From positions 1 to 64,000 of the forward strand of contig JARGOP010000001.1 in NCBI GenBank assembly GCA_029233965.1: a stretch of DNA of 64,000 bases, given 5' to 3'. The translations under genes and the position numbers were made by a program. Positions 36,768 to 44,197 of this stretch are shown here, piece after piece (the first letter of the stretch is position 1; every line of letters starts with the position of its first letter). The notes under the pieces were generated by a model. The model saw nothing but the letters and a program-made list of their open reading frames with translations. It ran no database searches and was not told where the DNA came from. The stretch comes from Verrucomicrobiales bacterium (GTDB lineage: Bacteria; Verrucomicrobiota; Verrucomicrobiia; Verrucomicrobiales; DEV007).

Positions 36768-37670
36768 ATGATAGATCGCCGACATCTCCTCTTACAAATG
36801 ATGACCGCAGCCGGCGGTCTTTCTCTTACCTCCACCGATGCGATTGCTCAGATGCTTCGCTCAGAGGTAGATTCCGATTTTGTGATCCAGAACGGGCGCA
36901 TTCGTCAGTCGATCATGGGATGGTGTTTCAAAGATCATTTCAATGCGATTGAGTTGGCTCATCATTGCAAGGCCTTAGGCTTTGCCGGGATGGAAGGGAT
37001 TCCCCGCGATGCCTACCCGGAAGTGAAAAAGCTGGGGCTGGAGATCTCCCTGATCAGCACCCATGGATTTGCGACCGGCCCCTGCAATCCGGCGAACCAT
37101 GACGAGGTGGTCGCGAAACTGACCGAGGGGATCGAGGTGGCGGAGGCGGTGGATTGCAAAAATGTGATTACCTTTACCGGGATGCGCTTTGACGGAATGG
37201 ACGACGAAGAGGCGGCGAAACAATGTGTCGATACCTGGAAAGAGGTCCTTCCCCTCGCAGAGAAAGCCGGGGTCACCCTCGTTCTTGAGCATCTCAATTC
37301 CCGGGATGACACGCATCCGATGAAAGGGCATCCGGGCTATTTCGGAGACGATGTCGACTTTTGCGTCGATCTTATCAAGCAGATCGACTCGCCGAATTTC
37401 AAACTGCTTTTCGACATCTATCACGTCTCGGTTATGAATGGTGACGTGATCCGCCGCATCCGGCAATACAAAGATCTGATCGGTCACTACCACACGGCTG
37501 GTAATCCCGGTCGCGCGGAGCTGGACGACACCCAGGAAATCAATTATCCCCCGATTCTGAGGGAGATTATTAAGACGGGCTACGCAGGCTTTGTCGCTCA
37601 GGAGTTCATCCCGACCTGGGACGACCCGGTCGAAGCTCTGCGCCATGCCGCGCAGCTTTGCGATATTTGA
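36768..37670 (+). CDS. Exported hydroxypyruvate isomerase-like TIM-barrel protein
   Basis: A 300-residue protein of the hydroxypyruvate isomerase / sugar phosphate isomerase-epimerase family. The barrel shows QSIMGWCFKDHF (near 48), GFAGMEGIP, LVLEHLNSRDDTHPMKGHPGYFGDD (metal-binding Glu and the HP motif), KLLFDIYHVSVMNGDVI (Asp-His pair), GHYHTAGNPGRAELDDTQEINY, and the catalytic Glu in VAQEFIPTWDD. The N-terminus carries DRRHLLLQM, an RR signal that suggests Tat export of the folded protein. Such exported isomerases are common in planctomycetes and verrucomicrobia; the natural substrate is not established. It stands alone between the efflux operon and the four-gene envelope operon, and converges with the latter. 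Confidence 0.85.
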   Translation: MIDRRHLLLQMMTAAGGLSLTSTDAIAQMLRSEVDSDFVIQNGRIRQSIMGWCFKDHFNAIELAHHCKALGFAGMEGIPRDAYPEVKKLGLEISLISTHGFATGPCNPANHDEVVAKLTEGIEVAEAVDCKNVITFTGMRFDGMDDEEAAKQCVDTWKEVLPLAEKAGVTLVLEHLNSRDDTHPMKGHPGYFGDDVDFCVDLIKQIDSPNFKLLFDIYHVSVMNGDVIRRIRQYKDLIGHYHTAGNPGRAELDDTQEINYPPILREIIKTGYAGFVAQEFIPTWDDPVEALRHAAQLCDI

Positions 37671-37789
37671 CGGGTTCCATCCTCTGTCCCTTCTTCGGGG
37701 GTTTGAGGAAAAGGTCTCCAGACTTCGCTTGAAGGCCTTCCGGGAGTTGTGCACTCTCAAAGGTGGGTCGCGGCTGCAGGGAATCCGGC

Positions 37790-38068
37790 TTACGGGACCA
37801 CTTTCTCTACTTCACTGTCTTCGTCATCAAGGCGAATCCCTCTATCCTCTTCACTCAGGTCCTCTTGAAGTGCTTGCAGTTCTGCGGCGGTTCGTTTCAC
37901 TTCCAGTTCCGCATCCAGCATCTGCATGTTACCCTTTCGCCAAATGAAGTAGCCGCAGACAAGTCCGCAAAGCGCGAAGACGAGCGCACAAATTCCGTAA
38001 TAGGCCCAGCTGCTTTCGCCACCGGGAAATGCCAACGCGCTCGTCGGATAGGCAGACTGGAAACTCAT
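37790..38068 (-). CDS. Small single-span membrane protein (envelope operon, gene 4)
   Basis: A 92-residue protein: an uncharged N-terminus, one membrane segment (about 25-43) ending in the motif GLVCGYFIW (35-43), then RKG and an acidic coiled-coil tail (about 50-92). The same motif, G-L-x-x-[GA]-x-[IF]-I-W, ends the membrane segments of genes 2 and 3 of this operon. Positive residues after the segment suggest the tail lies in the cytoplasm. No database family comes to mind. The gene is 18 bp downstream of the 1023-residue protein gene. The ATG at 38066-38068 was chosen over a TTG five codons upstream. Function unknown; likely a partner of the neighbouring proteins through the tail or the shared anchor. 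Confidence 0.7.
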   Translation of the reverse strand: MSFQSAYPTSALAFPGGESSWAYYGICALVFALCGLVCGYFIWRKGNMQMLDAELEVKRTAAELQALQEDLSEEDRGIRLDDEDSEVEKVVP

Positions 38069-38086
38069 AAAGAGAAGTGACAATAC

Positions 38087-41000
38087 TCAGTTAACGCTCT
38101 CGGCCACGGCGATAGGTGCAGCAATGAGATCGACGCGACGCGCGCGCCAGTGGCTGAATTTACGATCCTGCCCCGAACTCTTCACCTCAATTTTTGATTG
38201 AGGAACGCCGCGCTCAAGGAGTCTTTCCCGAACAGCGTCTGCCCGTCGGGCGCTGAGGGCCTCAGTGAGATCCGGGGTCCCTTCGGCACCGGCAAAGCCG
38301 ATCACACTGACGGTAAGCTTATTTGAGCGGCGAATGAGGCGGGCGAATTCATCAATCTTGCTGATCTCCTTCTCGTTCAGGCCGGCGCTCGACTCATCGA
38401 AGTAGACGGTGTGGTTGTCATCTTCGGGTTCCGACTGGGTATGATGCGCTTCCGTGGCCACTTCGCGGGCTTTCGAGACCGGTTTTGCATCGAGCTGATC
38501 GAGAGACGTGCCGCCACTTCTGGACTCTTCGTCGATGAGAGACTGTTGCAGAGCCGCTTCGAGATCTTTCACCGAAGGTGGTGTTGTCATGGCGGATGCA
38601 GACGCATTAGCCGTCAGTTCGCGCGCCTTGAGAAGTTCCCGTTCCACGTCACGGAGTTTTTCCTTAAGCATCGAAACCTCGTTCTCACGAACACTTCGCT
38701 GCATCATGATTTTGCTCACTTCATTCTGAAGATCGCGAATTGCATTGCCACGTTTTTCGACCTTCTTCCTGAGTTCGGTAATCTCTTCAACACTTCCGCC
38801 GTGTTGACTTGCGAAGCGTTTCATCTCCTCTTCTTTTGCGGCCAGCTCGGCTTTGAGGTCCTCCATTTTCATGGCCTCTTCGCTTCTCTCGCCCTTGCTC
38901 ATTCCCGAAGTCCCGATGAGTTCAGCAATCCTTCCTTCCAATTCGGCACGCAAATTGATTGCTTCGGCTTCACGCAACGCAAACTCTTCATTCCGTTTCG
39001 AGAGTTGAGCCTGGAGTGACTCAATTTCGTTCCTTACGGCGGTGAGCTCTGCGTCTTTCGAATCAATTTCCTGCGAAAGGGAGAGGACACGATCGTCGCT
39101 GGCTTTGAGGGCTTCCTCGAGTTCTTCGATGGCAACCTGGGTGTGCTGGCGATTCTCCCTCGCTTCCTCCATCTCGATGTTGAGTCTGGCAAGCTGGCGT
39201 TCGAGGGATTCCGAGTGCCGCTGGCCGTCGCGCCATTCCTGCTCAATCGAAACAATGTGCTCTTCACGTTCGCGGGTTGCATCTTCCAGTTCGGCAACAC
39301 GGCGGGTTGCCTGCTCCAGCGACCGTATCGTCTCGTCTTTTTCACGGGAAAGTGATTCGACGGAGGATTGGAGATCCTGAACCGACTGCTCGGAAGCGGC
39401 AAGGCGAACGTTCAGATCGTCAATCTGGATACGGGCTTGTTCAAATGCTTCCTCGGCGCTGGCGACTCTTGCATCAGACGCATCGAAGTCCTTTTCGCGT
39501 CGCTTCAGTTCGGCTTCCAGCTGCTCGGCACGTGATTCGTGATACTTTGCCTCCTTGGACTGGTCATCAAAGCTCGAGCGCACCGTATTCAGCTCGGTGT
39601 ACCGCCCGGCCAGAGCCAACTCGAGATCAGCGATGCGGAGTGCCTGTTCCTCAAGAAAAGCTTCCTTCGCGTTGAGCGTGGTGGTGAAGGTGTTTGCTTC
39701 CTCGGTGATGGCTTCGAGCTCCCCTTCCGTCTCTGCGAGGGTGTTTTTCATAAGGCGAAGCTCATCGCGTTTCTGACGAAGCTCGGTCGAAAGATCGTTC
39801 ACCTCGGCACCGCGGTCTTCGATGATGGCTTCCAGTTCATCCATTTGAGCCGTCTTCGTTTCCAGTTCCGCAACCTTCTCATTGAACGCGATTCGCACAT
39901 CACTCAACTCGTGGCGGGTGTCTTTCAGTTCGGATTCAAGCCTGTGATAAGCCTCTTCGATTGGATCAAGTTCATCAAGCCTCGCTTCCAGCATTTCGAT
40001 TTCATCGAGGCGCTGATTCAGCGCCGTGCGAACATCGTACATCTCGTGACAGGCGTCGTTGAGATCGAGCTGGAGCTTTGAGCGGCGTTGCTCGACTGCA
40101 TCGATCTGCGCCACGCGCTCCTCCATCGCTTCAATCTCAGCAACTTTGTCGGACAACTCGGATGTGAGAGCTTCGATTTTTTCCTCTCGATCAGCAATGT
40201 CAGATCGAAGCCTGGTGATATCAGAATCCCGGTCTGCGATCTTAATCTGTGCAGACTTGAGTGATTTGGAGGCGGATTCTTGTTCGCCCCGGGAAGATTC
40301 CAGCTCGGCAGTGGTTGCTTCGAGCCTGACTCTGAGTTCTTCCAGTTCCCTCTCGAGACCTTGCGCTTTTCGGGCTTCAACCAACTCTGACTGGAGTTCT
40401 GAGTTCCGTTTTCTCAGGCTGGTAATCTCATCGCGGAAGCTCAGTAAATCGCGACTTTTCGACGCAAGGAGAGCCCCAAGTTGTAAGGCTTTCTTCGAAT
40501 CTGCGGCAGATTCGGTGGCACCTGATCCTGCGGCGATTCGGGATTCAAGCACTTCCACCAACTCAACCTGTTTCAGGTAATCGTTCCGAACCTGATGAAG
40601 TTCATCATGGGTGTCGATGAGATCTTTCTCAAGATCACTGATTTTCGTTTCCAGATCGTTGGACTCGGGTGCCATGGAAACAGCGGCCATCATAGAGACC
40701 GTCTCCATCGGGGCGGCAGCTTCCGCCTTGAGTTTTCGATTTTCCTCCTCATGACGCCGGATTTCCGACTTCAGGCTCTCAATCTCCGCAATCAGTTTCG
40801 AGTCGAATTCGATCTCAGCCGGAATCTCCTTTCCGGTGCCACTGAGCTGAGTTGTCAGCTGAGCGATTCTTGCATCCTTTTGCGCAACAATCGTCTCTGT
40901 TTCGACGAGCCGGGTTTCCCAGACGTCACGATCTGCCTGCCAGCGGGCACGAAGTTTTTTAAACAGGTCACGCTGGGAGGAACCGAGTGCATTCCATTGA

Positions 41001-41158
41001 CTGGCAAGATTGAGGTTTTCTTCGACGGCAAAAGCGAGTCGCTGGGACCATCGGCCCCAAATGAATTTTGCCAGGAGGAGTCCGATCAGAAAAAAAACAA
41101 TCGAAGCAATCCCGACGGGGAGCCAGTTCTTCAAAAGGAAAAGGGTGAATTCGTGCAT
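38087..41158 (-). CDS. Large coiled-coil protein with membrane anchor and OmpA-like C-terminus (envelope operon, gene 3)
   Basis: A 1023-residue protein: one N-terminal membrane segment (about 13-33, with the motif GLLLAKFIW at 26-34), then about 800 residues of near-continuous coiled coil (Glu/Leu/Arg/Ala-rich heptads), and an OmpA-like domain (about 905-1010). The OmpA helix pattern LSARRADAVRERL is present. However, the Asp that binds diaminopimelate (GHTD in canonical domains) is replaced: the site reads GFAG. The charges around the membrane segment (few positives before it, KFIWGRWSQR after it) favour a cytoplasmic C-terminus, which would fit the loss of the peptidoglycan ligand. This is inference. 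The coiled coil could span a distance or polymerise. No known family covers the full architecture. Confidence 0.75.
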   Translation of the reverse strand: MHEFTLFLLKNWLPVGIASIVFFLIGLLLAKFIWGRWSQRLAFAVEENLNLASQWNALGSSQRDLFKKLRARWQADRDVWETRLVETETIVAQKDARIAQLTTQLSGTGKEIPAEIEFDSKLIAEIESLKSEIRRHEEENRKLKAEAAAPMETVSMMAAVSMAPESNDLETKISDLEKDLIDTHDELHQVRNDYLKQVELVEVLESRIAAGSGATESAADSKKALQLGALLASKSRDLLSFRDEITSLRKRNSELQSELVEARKAQGLERELEELRVRLEATTAELESSRGEQESASKSLKSAQIKIADRDSDITRLRSDIADREEKIEALTSELSDKVAEIEAMEERVAQIDAVEQRRSKLQLDLNDACHEMYDVRTALNQRLDEIEMLEARLDELDPIEEAYHRLESELKDTRHELSDVRIAFNEKVAELETKTAQMDELEAIIEDRGAEVNDLSTELRQKRDELRLMKNTLAETEGELEAITEEANTFTTTLNAKEAFLEEQALRIADLELALAGRYTELNTVRSSFDDQSKEAKYHESRAEQLEAELKRREKDFDASDARVASAEEAFEQARIQIDDLNVRLAASEQSVQDLQSSVESLSREKDETIRSLEQATRRVAELEDATREREEHIVSIEQEWRDGQRHSESLERQLARLNIEMEEARENRQHTQVAIEELEEALKASDDRVLSLSQEIDSKDAELTAVRNEIESLQAQLSKRNEEFALREAEAINLRAELEGRIAELIGTSGMSKGERSEEAMKMEDLKAELAAKEEEMKRFASQHGGSVEEITELRKKVEKRGNAIRDLQNEVSKIMMQRSVRENEVSMLKEKLRDVERELLKARELTANASASAMTTPPSVKDLEAALQQSLIDEESRSGGTSLDQLDAKPVSKAREVATEAHHTQSEPEDDNHTVYFDESSAGLNEKEISKIDEFARLIRRSNKLTVSVIGFAGAEGTPDLTEALSARRADAVRERLLERGVPQSKIEVKSSGQDRKFSHWRARRVDLIAAPIAVAESVN

Positions 41159-41196
41159 GGTGTCTCTGTGCAGATAGAAGCGGTGTTTCGTGAATT

Positions 41197-41436
41197 TCAG
41201 TCGTCGGAAGCGGAAAGCTCGGCTTTGATTTTGGACATCTCGTCGCTGGTCGTTTCGTAATCCGCAAAGGCCTCACGATTCCCGTTTTCTATAGTTTCAG
41301 TAAACCTACGGGTATTCTTCCAAATTATCCAGCCCACAACGAGGCCAATGAGAGCACAAATCAGGCCGCTGATGGCCATGGTGAGGCCCCAATCGGTAAG
41401 AAAATGCTCGGAAGAAGGAGGAAGGCTGACGTTCAT
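41197..41436 (-). CDS. Small single-span membrane protein (envelope operon, gene 2)
   Basis: A 79-residue protein with an uncharged N-terminus, one membrane segment (about 19-39) ending in GLVVGWIIW (31-39), then KNTRR and a short charged tail predicted helical. The segment is closely similar to those of genes 3 and 4, so all three probably descend from one anchor module. The charge pattern predicts the tail in the cytoplasm. It is 19 bp downstream of the BON/OmpA gene and 38 bp upstream of the coiled-coil gene. The longer open frame upstream overlaps the end of the previous gene in another frame and lacks protein character, so I start at the ATG at 41434-41436. Function unknown. Confidence 0.65.
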   Translation of the reverse strand: MNVSLPPSSEHFLTDWGLTMAISGLICALIGLVVGWIIWKNTRRFTETIENGNREAFADYETTSDEMSKIKAELSASDD

Positions 41437-41455
41437 GAAGGGCTGGATGAAAATT

Positions 41456-43312
41456 TTACTCAGTCTCGCTGTTCTCAGTCTCGGTTGCGGTTGCGGTTGC
41501 GGTTGCGAGGGAAACTTCGACCCGGCGTGCCTTCCATCTCTCGCTTCTGGCGACGCCGGAAACGTCCTCTCCTTTACTCTCGATGGTAATGGTCTCCTTC
41601 GGGATTTCCAGAACTGCGAGCGCCTCAACAACCGCAGTGGCTCTGCGCAGGCTCAGTTGGCGGTTGTATTCAGCATTGCCAAGATTGTCAGCGAAACCGG
41701 TGGCGACCAGTGGCACCTCGGCTCCGGTCTCCTTGAGGAGGCTGGCGATTGCATTGACCTTCTCCCGACCGGATTCATTGACGATTTCGCTGTTGGAATC
41801 AAAGTAAATCGGGAACTGCTTCAGCGATTTGGAAAGCTTTGCTCTGGCCTCCCGGAGGAGTTCGGGGGTTGGAAAGGGTTCATCCGGGTGCAGCAGCTGA
41901 TTTTCGACCGTGTATCCGGAAGGCACGGAGTTGATCGCCACGTTCTGCAGGATTGCCTTGTCTGTGATTTCGCGTATTGTTCCTTCGAGACGGACCGTTG
42001 AGCCGGAAAAATGAAAACTGCCTTCCTCGACTCGCGAAAGCGCTTCGCTGAGAAAAACGGGGAGACGTTCAATCCAGCCGGCGGGAGTGGCATCCTCTTT
42101 CACCTCGAGTGTGTTTTTAATGAGAAGATCCGGAATAGTGGACTCCAGTTTCGGTTTGAGAGCGGTGACAAATGAATCGTCGACTACCCTGCCGGCAAGA
42201 GTCAGGAGCCCGTCAACGAAGGTTGCAGAAAGATACGAAGGGGGGCCCGTGCGTCCCGCCGGATCTTCAATCGTGAGGTCGGCGAGGACCTCGATATTCG
42301 GATTTCCGGCCAGCATCGGTTGTATCGCAGAGAGAATTTTTTCCCGATCCTCGTGGTTCGCCGTGATGCCCGTGATGCGAATTTGGTCTTCGCCGAACTC
42401 GACTGTCATTTCGCCGTGCAGATGCTCCGTCAATGCGGGAAGGATCGTTTCCGCGTGAGCCTCCCACGCTCCGGCGATGTGATCGTCTCCAACAGTTCGG
42501 CGATCATTGAGGACGAGAGACGGCGATGCCGACTTCAGGATTGCGGCAACGTTCACCTCCCCTTCCTTCCCGGCGCGGATTCCGCCCAGCGTGATTCCAA
42601 AACGGTTTCGGGTCAGCGTGAGGGTCGACTTCTTGAGAAAGGAGCCAGGATCGACCACGGCGATCTCGTCAATGATCTCCTCCGGCTTGAGCATGGCGGC
42701 CAATTCGAGGATGCCCTCTTTCACTCCGTCATTTGGGACTGTCCCGTTGAGGGTGAGGCTTCCTTCGGCGAAGGAAACTTCGGCTGTGGTGGAGTTTCGA
42801 ACCAGTTCAGCAGTGACCGCGGCAAGTTCGTTTGCGGCAGCCAGAGGGAGCCGCTTCGGATTTTGATCGAGTTCATTGTCGACTCTTCCTCCGGCTATCG
42901 AGGCAAGACGGGCACCAAGCAACGCCTTGACCCCTTCCCCGTCTTCTCCGAGAACCCCTGAAATTCTGACGGATCCGCCGTTTGATGAGGATTCCACCCT
43001 TACTTCCGGAGGGATGGTCGGGCGAATCGCAATTTGCGTCAGTTCGATTTCCGGAAACCGCGCCACGGGGATTGCTGCCTTCACGATGCTCCGGGCACTT
43101 TCAATATCTGACTCGGCGTCGACGAAGCCTCTGAGTCTGGCATCGTGTTGATCAAAATCCACCACAAGACCCTCAAATCCACCGGATTTGAGCGCAGCAA
43201 CCGCCTGTCGTTCAAACTCGGTCTCGACGCTACTCCGGTAGACGACTTTAGCGATTAAGGTAAAAACGACAACTGCGGAAATGAAAAGGATAGCGGCGAG
43301 CAGGAACCTCAT
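41456..43312 (-). CDS. BON-repeat/OmpA envelope protein (envelope operon, gene 1)
   Basis: A 618-residue protein: an N-terminal membrane segment (about 4-24), then five or so BON-like repeats with the alternating pattern of VRISGVLGEDGE, LTLNGTVPNDG, IRITGITANHEDREKI, LLTLAGRVVDDS and VRLEGTIREITD, and a C-terminal OmpA domain (about 500-600: YFDSNSEIV, GFADNLGNAEYNRQLSLRRA). Here the peptidoglycan-binding Asp (GFAD) and Arg are retained. The plan recalls ArfA/OmpATb of Mycobacterium tuberculosis, which has BON plus OmpA. It should lie in the periplasm, anchored in the inner membrane and bound to peptidoglycan. The extreme C-terminus contains the Ala-Thr repeat noted separately. The ATG at 43310-43312 follows a good promoter. 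Confidence 0.8.
   Translation of the reverse strand: MRFLLAAILFISAVVVFTLIAKVVYRSSVETEFERQAVAALKSGGFEGLVVDFDQHDARLRGFVDAESDIESARSIVKAAIPVARFPEIELTQIAIRPTIPPEVRVESSSNGGSVRISGVLGEDGEGVKALLGARLASIAGGRVDNELDQNPKRLPLAAANELAAVTAELVRNSTTAEVSFAEGSLTLNGTVPNDGVKEGILELAAMLKPEEIIDEIAVVDPGSFLKKSTLTLTRNRFGITLGGIRAGKEGEVNVAAILKSASPSLVLNDRRTVGDDHIAGAWEAHAETILPALTEHLHGEMTVEFGEDQIRITGITANHEDREKILSAIQPMLAGNPNIEVLADLTIEDPAGRTGPPSYLSATFVDGLLTLAGRVVDDSFVTALKPKLESTIPDLLIKNTLEVKEDATPAGWIERLPVFLSEALSRVEEGSFHFSGSTVRLEGTIREITDKAILQNVAINSVPSGYTVENQLLHPDEPFPTPELLREARAKLSKSLKQFPIYFDSNSEIVNESGREKVNAIASLLKETGAEVPLVATGFADNLGNAEYNRQLSLRRATAVVEALAVLEIPKETITIESKGEDVSGVARSERWKARRVEVSLATATATATETENSETE
41483..41506. repeat. Hexanucleotide tandem repeat at the end of the BON/OmpA gene
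   Basis: Four exact copies of GGTTGC lie inside the coding end of gene 1 of the envelope operon. On the coding strand they give alternating Ala-Thr. Changes in copy number by slippage would add or remove two residues without shifting the frame, so only the tail length would vary. Confidence 0.85.
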
Positions 43313-43337
43313 CGGAAGCAGAACCAATTAAGTTCAC

Positions 43338-43366
43338 ACAATAGTCAAATTTCACAAAACTCTCAA
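43338..43366 (-). promoter_or_regulatory. Sigma-70-type promoter of the envelope operon
   Basis: On the minus strand TTGAGA (-35, 43361-43366) and TATTGT (-10, 43338-43343) are separated by exactly 17 bp. The expected transcription start, near 43330, leaves a leader of about 18 bases before the ATG of gene 1. It is one of the better promoter-like sequences I found in the window. Confidence 0.5.
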
Positions 43367-43470
43367 CGGTGATCTCTCGGTTTTTAAAAAAAATAGTCGC
43401 AGTATTTGGCTTCTGAGCACGAGTTTATAAAAGATCAGGCCGGGAGCGCATCCGAAACCGCTCAGGATCT

Positions 43471-44061
43471 TCAATAGCCGAGCATCGTGGCGATATCTTG
43501 CGAACTTCCGATGCCCGGGATTTGAAAGCCACGCATCCTTGCCGCACTGGAAAGATCAGGATTCTGATAGAGCTGGTTCGGAGCTTTGGCAATCAAGGAT
43601 CCGAGCGCATCGTAGTCTGTCGATTCCGCTTCCTTCATCAAGTAGCGGATCAATGATCCATTTGAAAAATAAAGCCGATGCTCTCGCATCATGTCGACCG
43701 TCTCACTTTCGCCACTTGCCAGGGTCCGACCGGTGAAGCGCCAACTTCTCCCGGCGACATAGATGAAGAAGAGTTGACCGTTGTGATAGTAGTAAGTCTC
43801 GTCAGCCCAGCCATGATCACCCTGTCCGAAAACGTAATTGGCCTTCACCAACTGCCCGTTCCGAAAATACTTTGTGACCTTGCCATAAGCGGGATCATCA
43901 TCCGGTTCGAATTCGATGACTTTGGTTTCAAGACTCGCGTTCTCAATCTGATTGTATTTCGCCCGGATATCGGCGACAGCGTCTTCCACGGAATCCGCCC
44001 CTGCTGAGAGCGGTAGAAAAGAGAGGATGGCAAGGATCGGAAAGGAACGGTGATTTATCAT
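43471..44061 (-). CDS. Exported protein of unknown function
   Basis: A 196-residue protein with a signal peptide (about residues 1-22, ending SAGAD). The mature part reads as an antiparallel beta protein, with repeats such as KVTKYFRNGQLVKANYVFG and DETYYYHNGQLFFIYVAG. These YFxNGQL / YYHNGQL / LYFSNGSL units, spaced 30-45 residues apart, look like toxin-antitoxin-MORN-type or YD-like repeats, but I cannot assign a family. Similar small exported proteins occur in Bacteroidetes, where they are unnamed. No catalytic motif is seen. The gene lies between the pnp terminator and the promoter of the envelope operon, on the same strand as both, and is probably transcribed separately. Confidence 0.65.
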   Translation of the reverse strand: MINHRSFPILAILSFLPLSAGADSVEDAVADIRAKYNQIENASLETKVIEFEPDDDPAYGKVTKYFRNGQLVKANYVFGQGDHGWADETYYYHNGQLFFIYVAGRSWRFTGRTLASGESETVDMMREHRLYFSNGSLIRYLMKEAESTDYDALGSLIAKAPNQLYQNPDLSSAARMRGFQIPGIGSSQDIATMLGY

Positions 44062-44131
44062 GGTAGGTCAGGATCAGTGAAAGCGGTTTCCTGCAGGGCC
44101 GCAAGTCCCTTCATTCGACAAAAGAGCCACG

Positions 44132-44167
44132 AAAAAAGCCCGCCCCGTTTGAACGGGACGGGCCTTT
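44132..44167. terminator. Terminator after pnp
   Basis: GCCCGCCCCGTT (44138-44149) and AACGGGACGGGC (44152-44163) form a 12-bp stem with one mismatch. On the minus strand the right-hand end is followed by a run of T (AAAAAA at 44132-44137 on plus), as needed for intrinsic termination of pnp. Confidence 0.88.
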
Positions 44168-44197
44168 CGAAATTGGACTGTCGAGATCCCGGCGGAA

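Noticed and set aside
41437-41631. An upstream extension of the 79-residue membrane protein.
   Set aside because: It overlaps the end of the BON/OmpA gene in another frame, and its Pro-Gln repeat is just the GGTTGC repeat read in a shifted frame.
38087-43312. A flagellar MotA/MotB or TolQRA-type motor.
   Set aside because: OmpA domains suggested it, but there is no MotA/ExbB-like proton-channel partner and no conserved Asp in the membrane segments.
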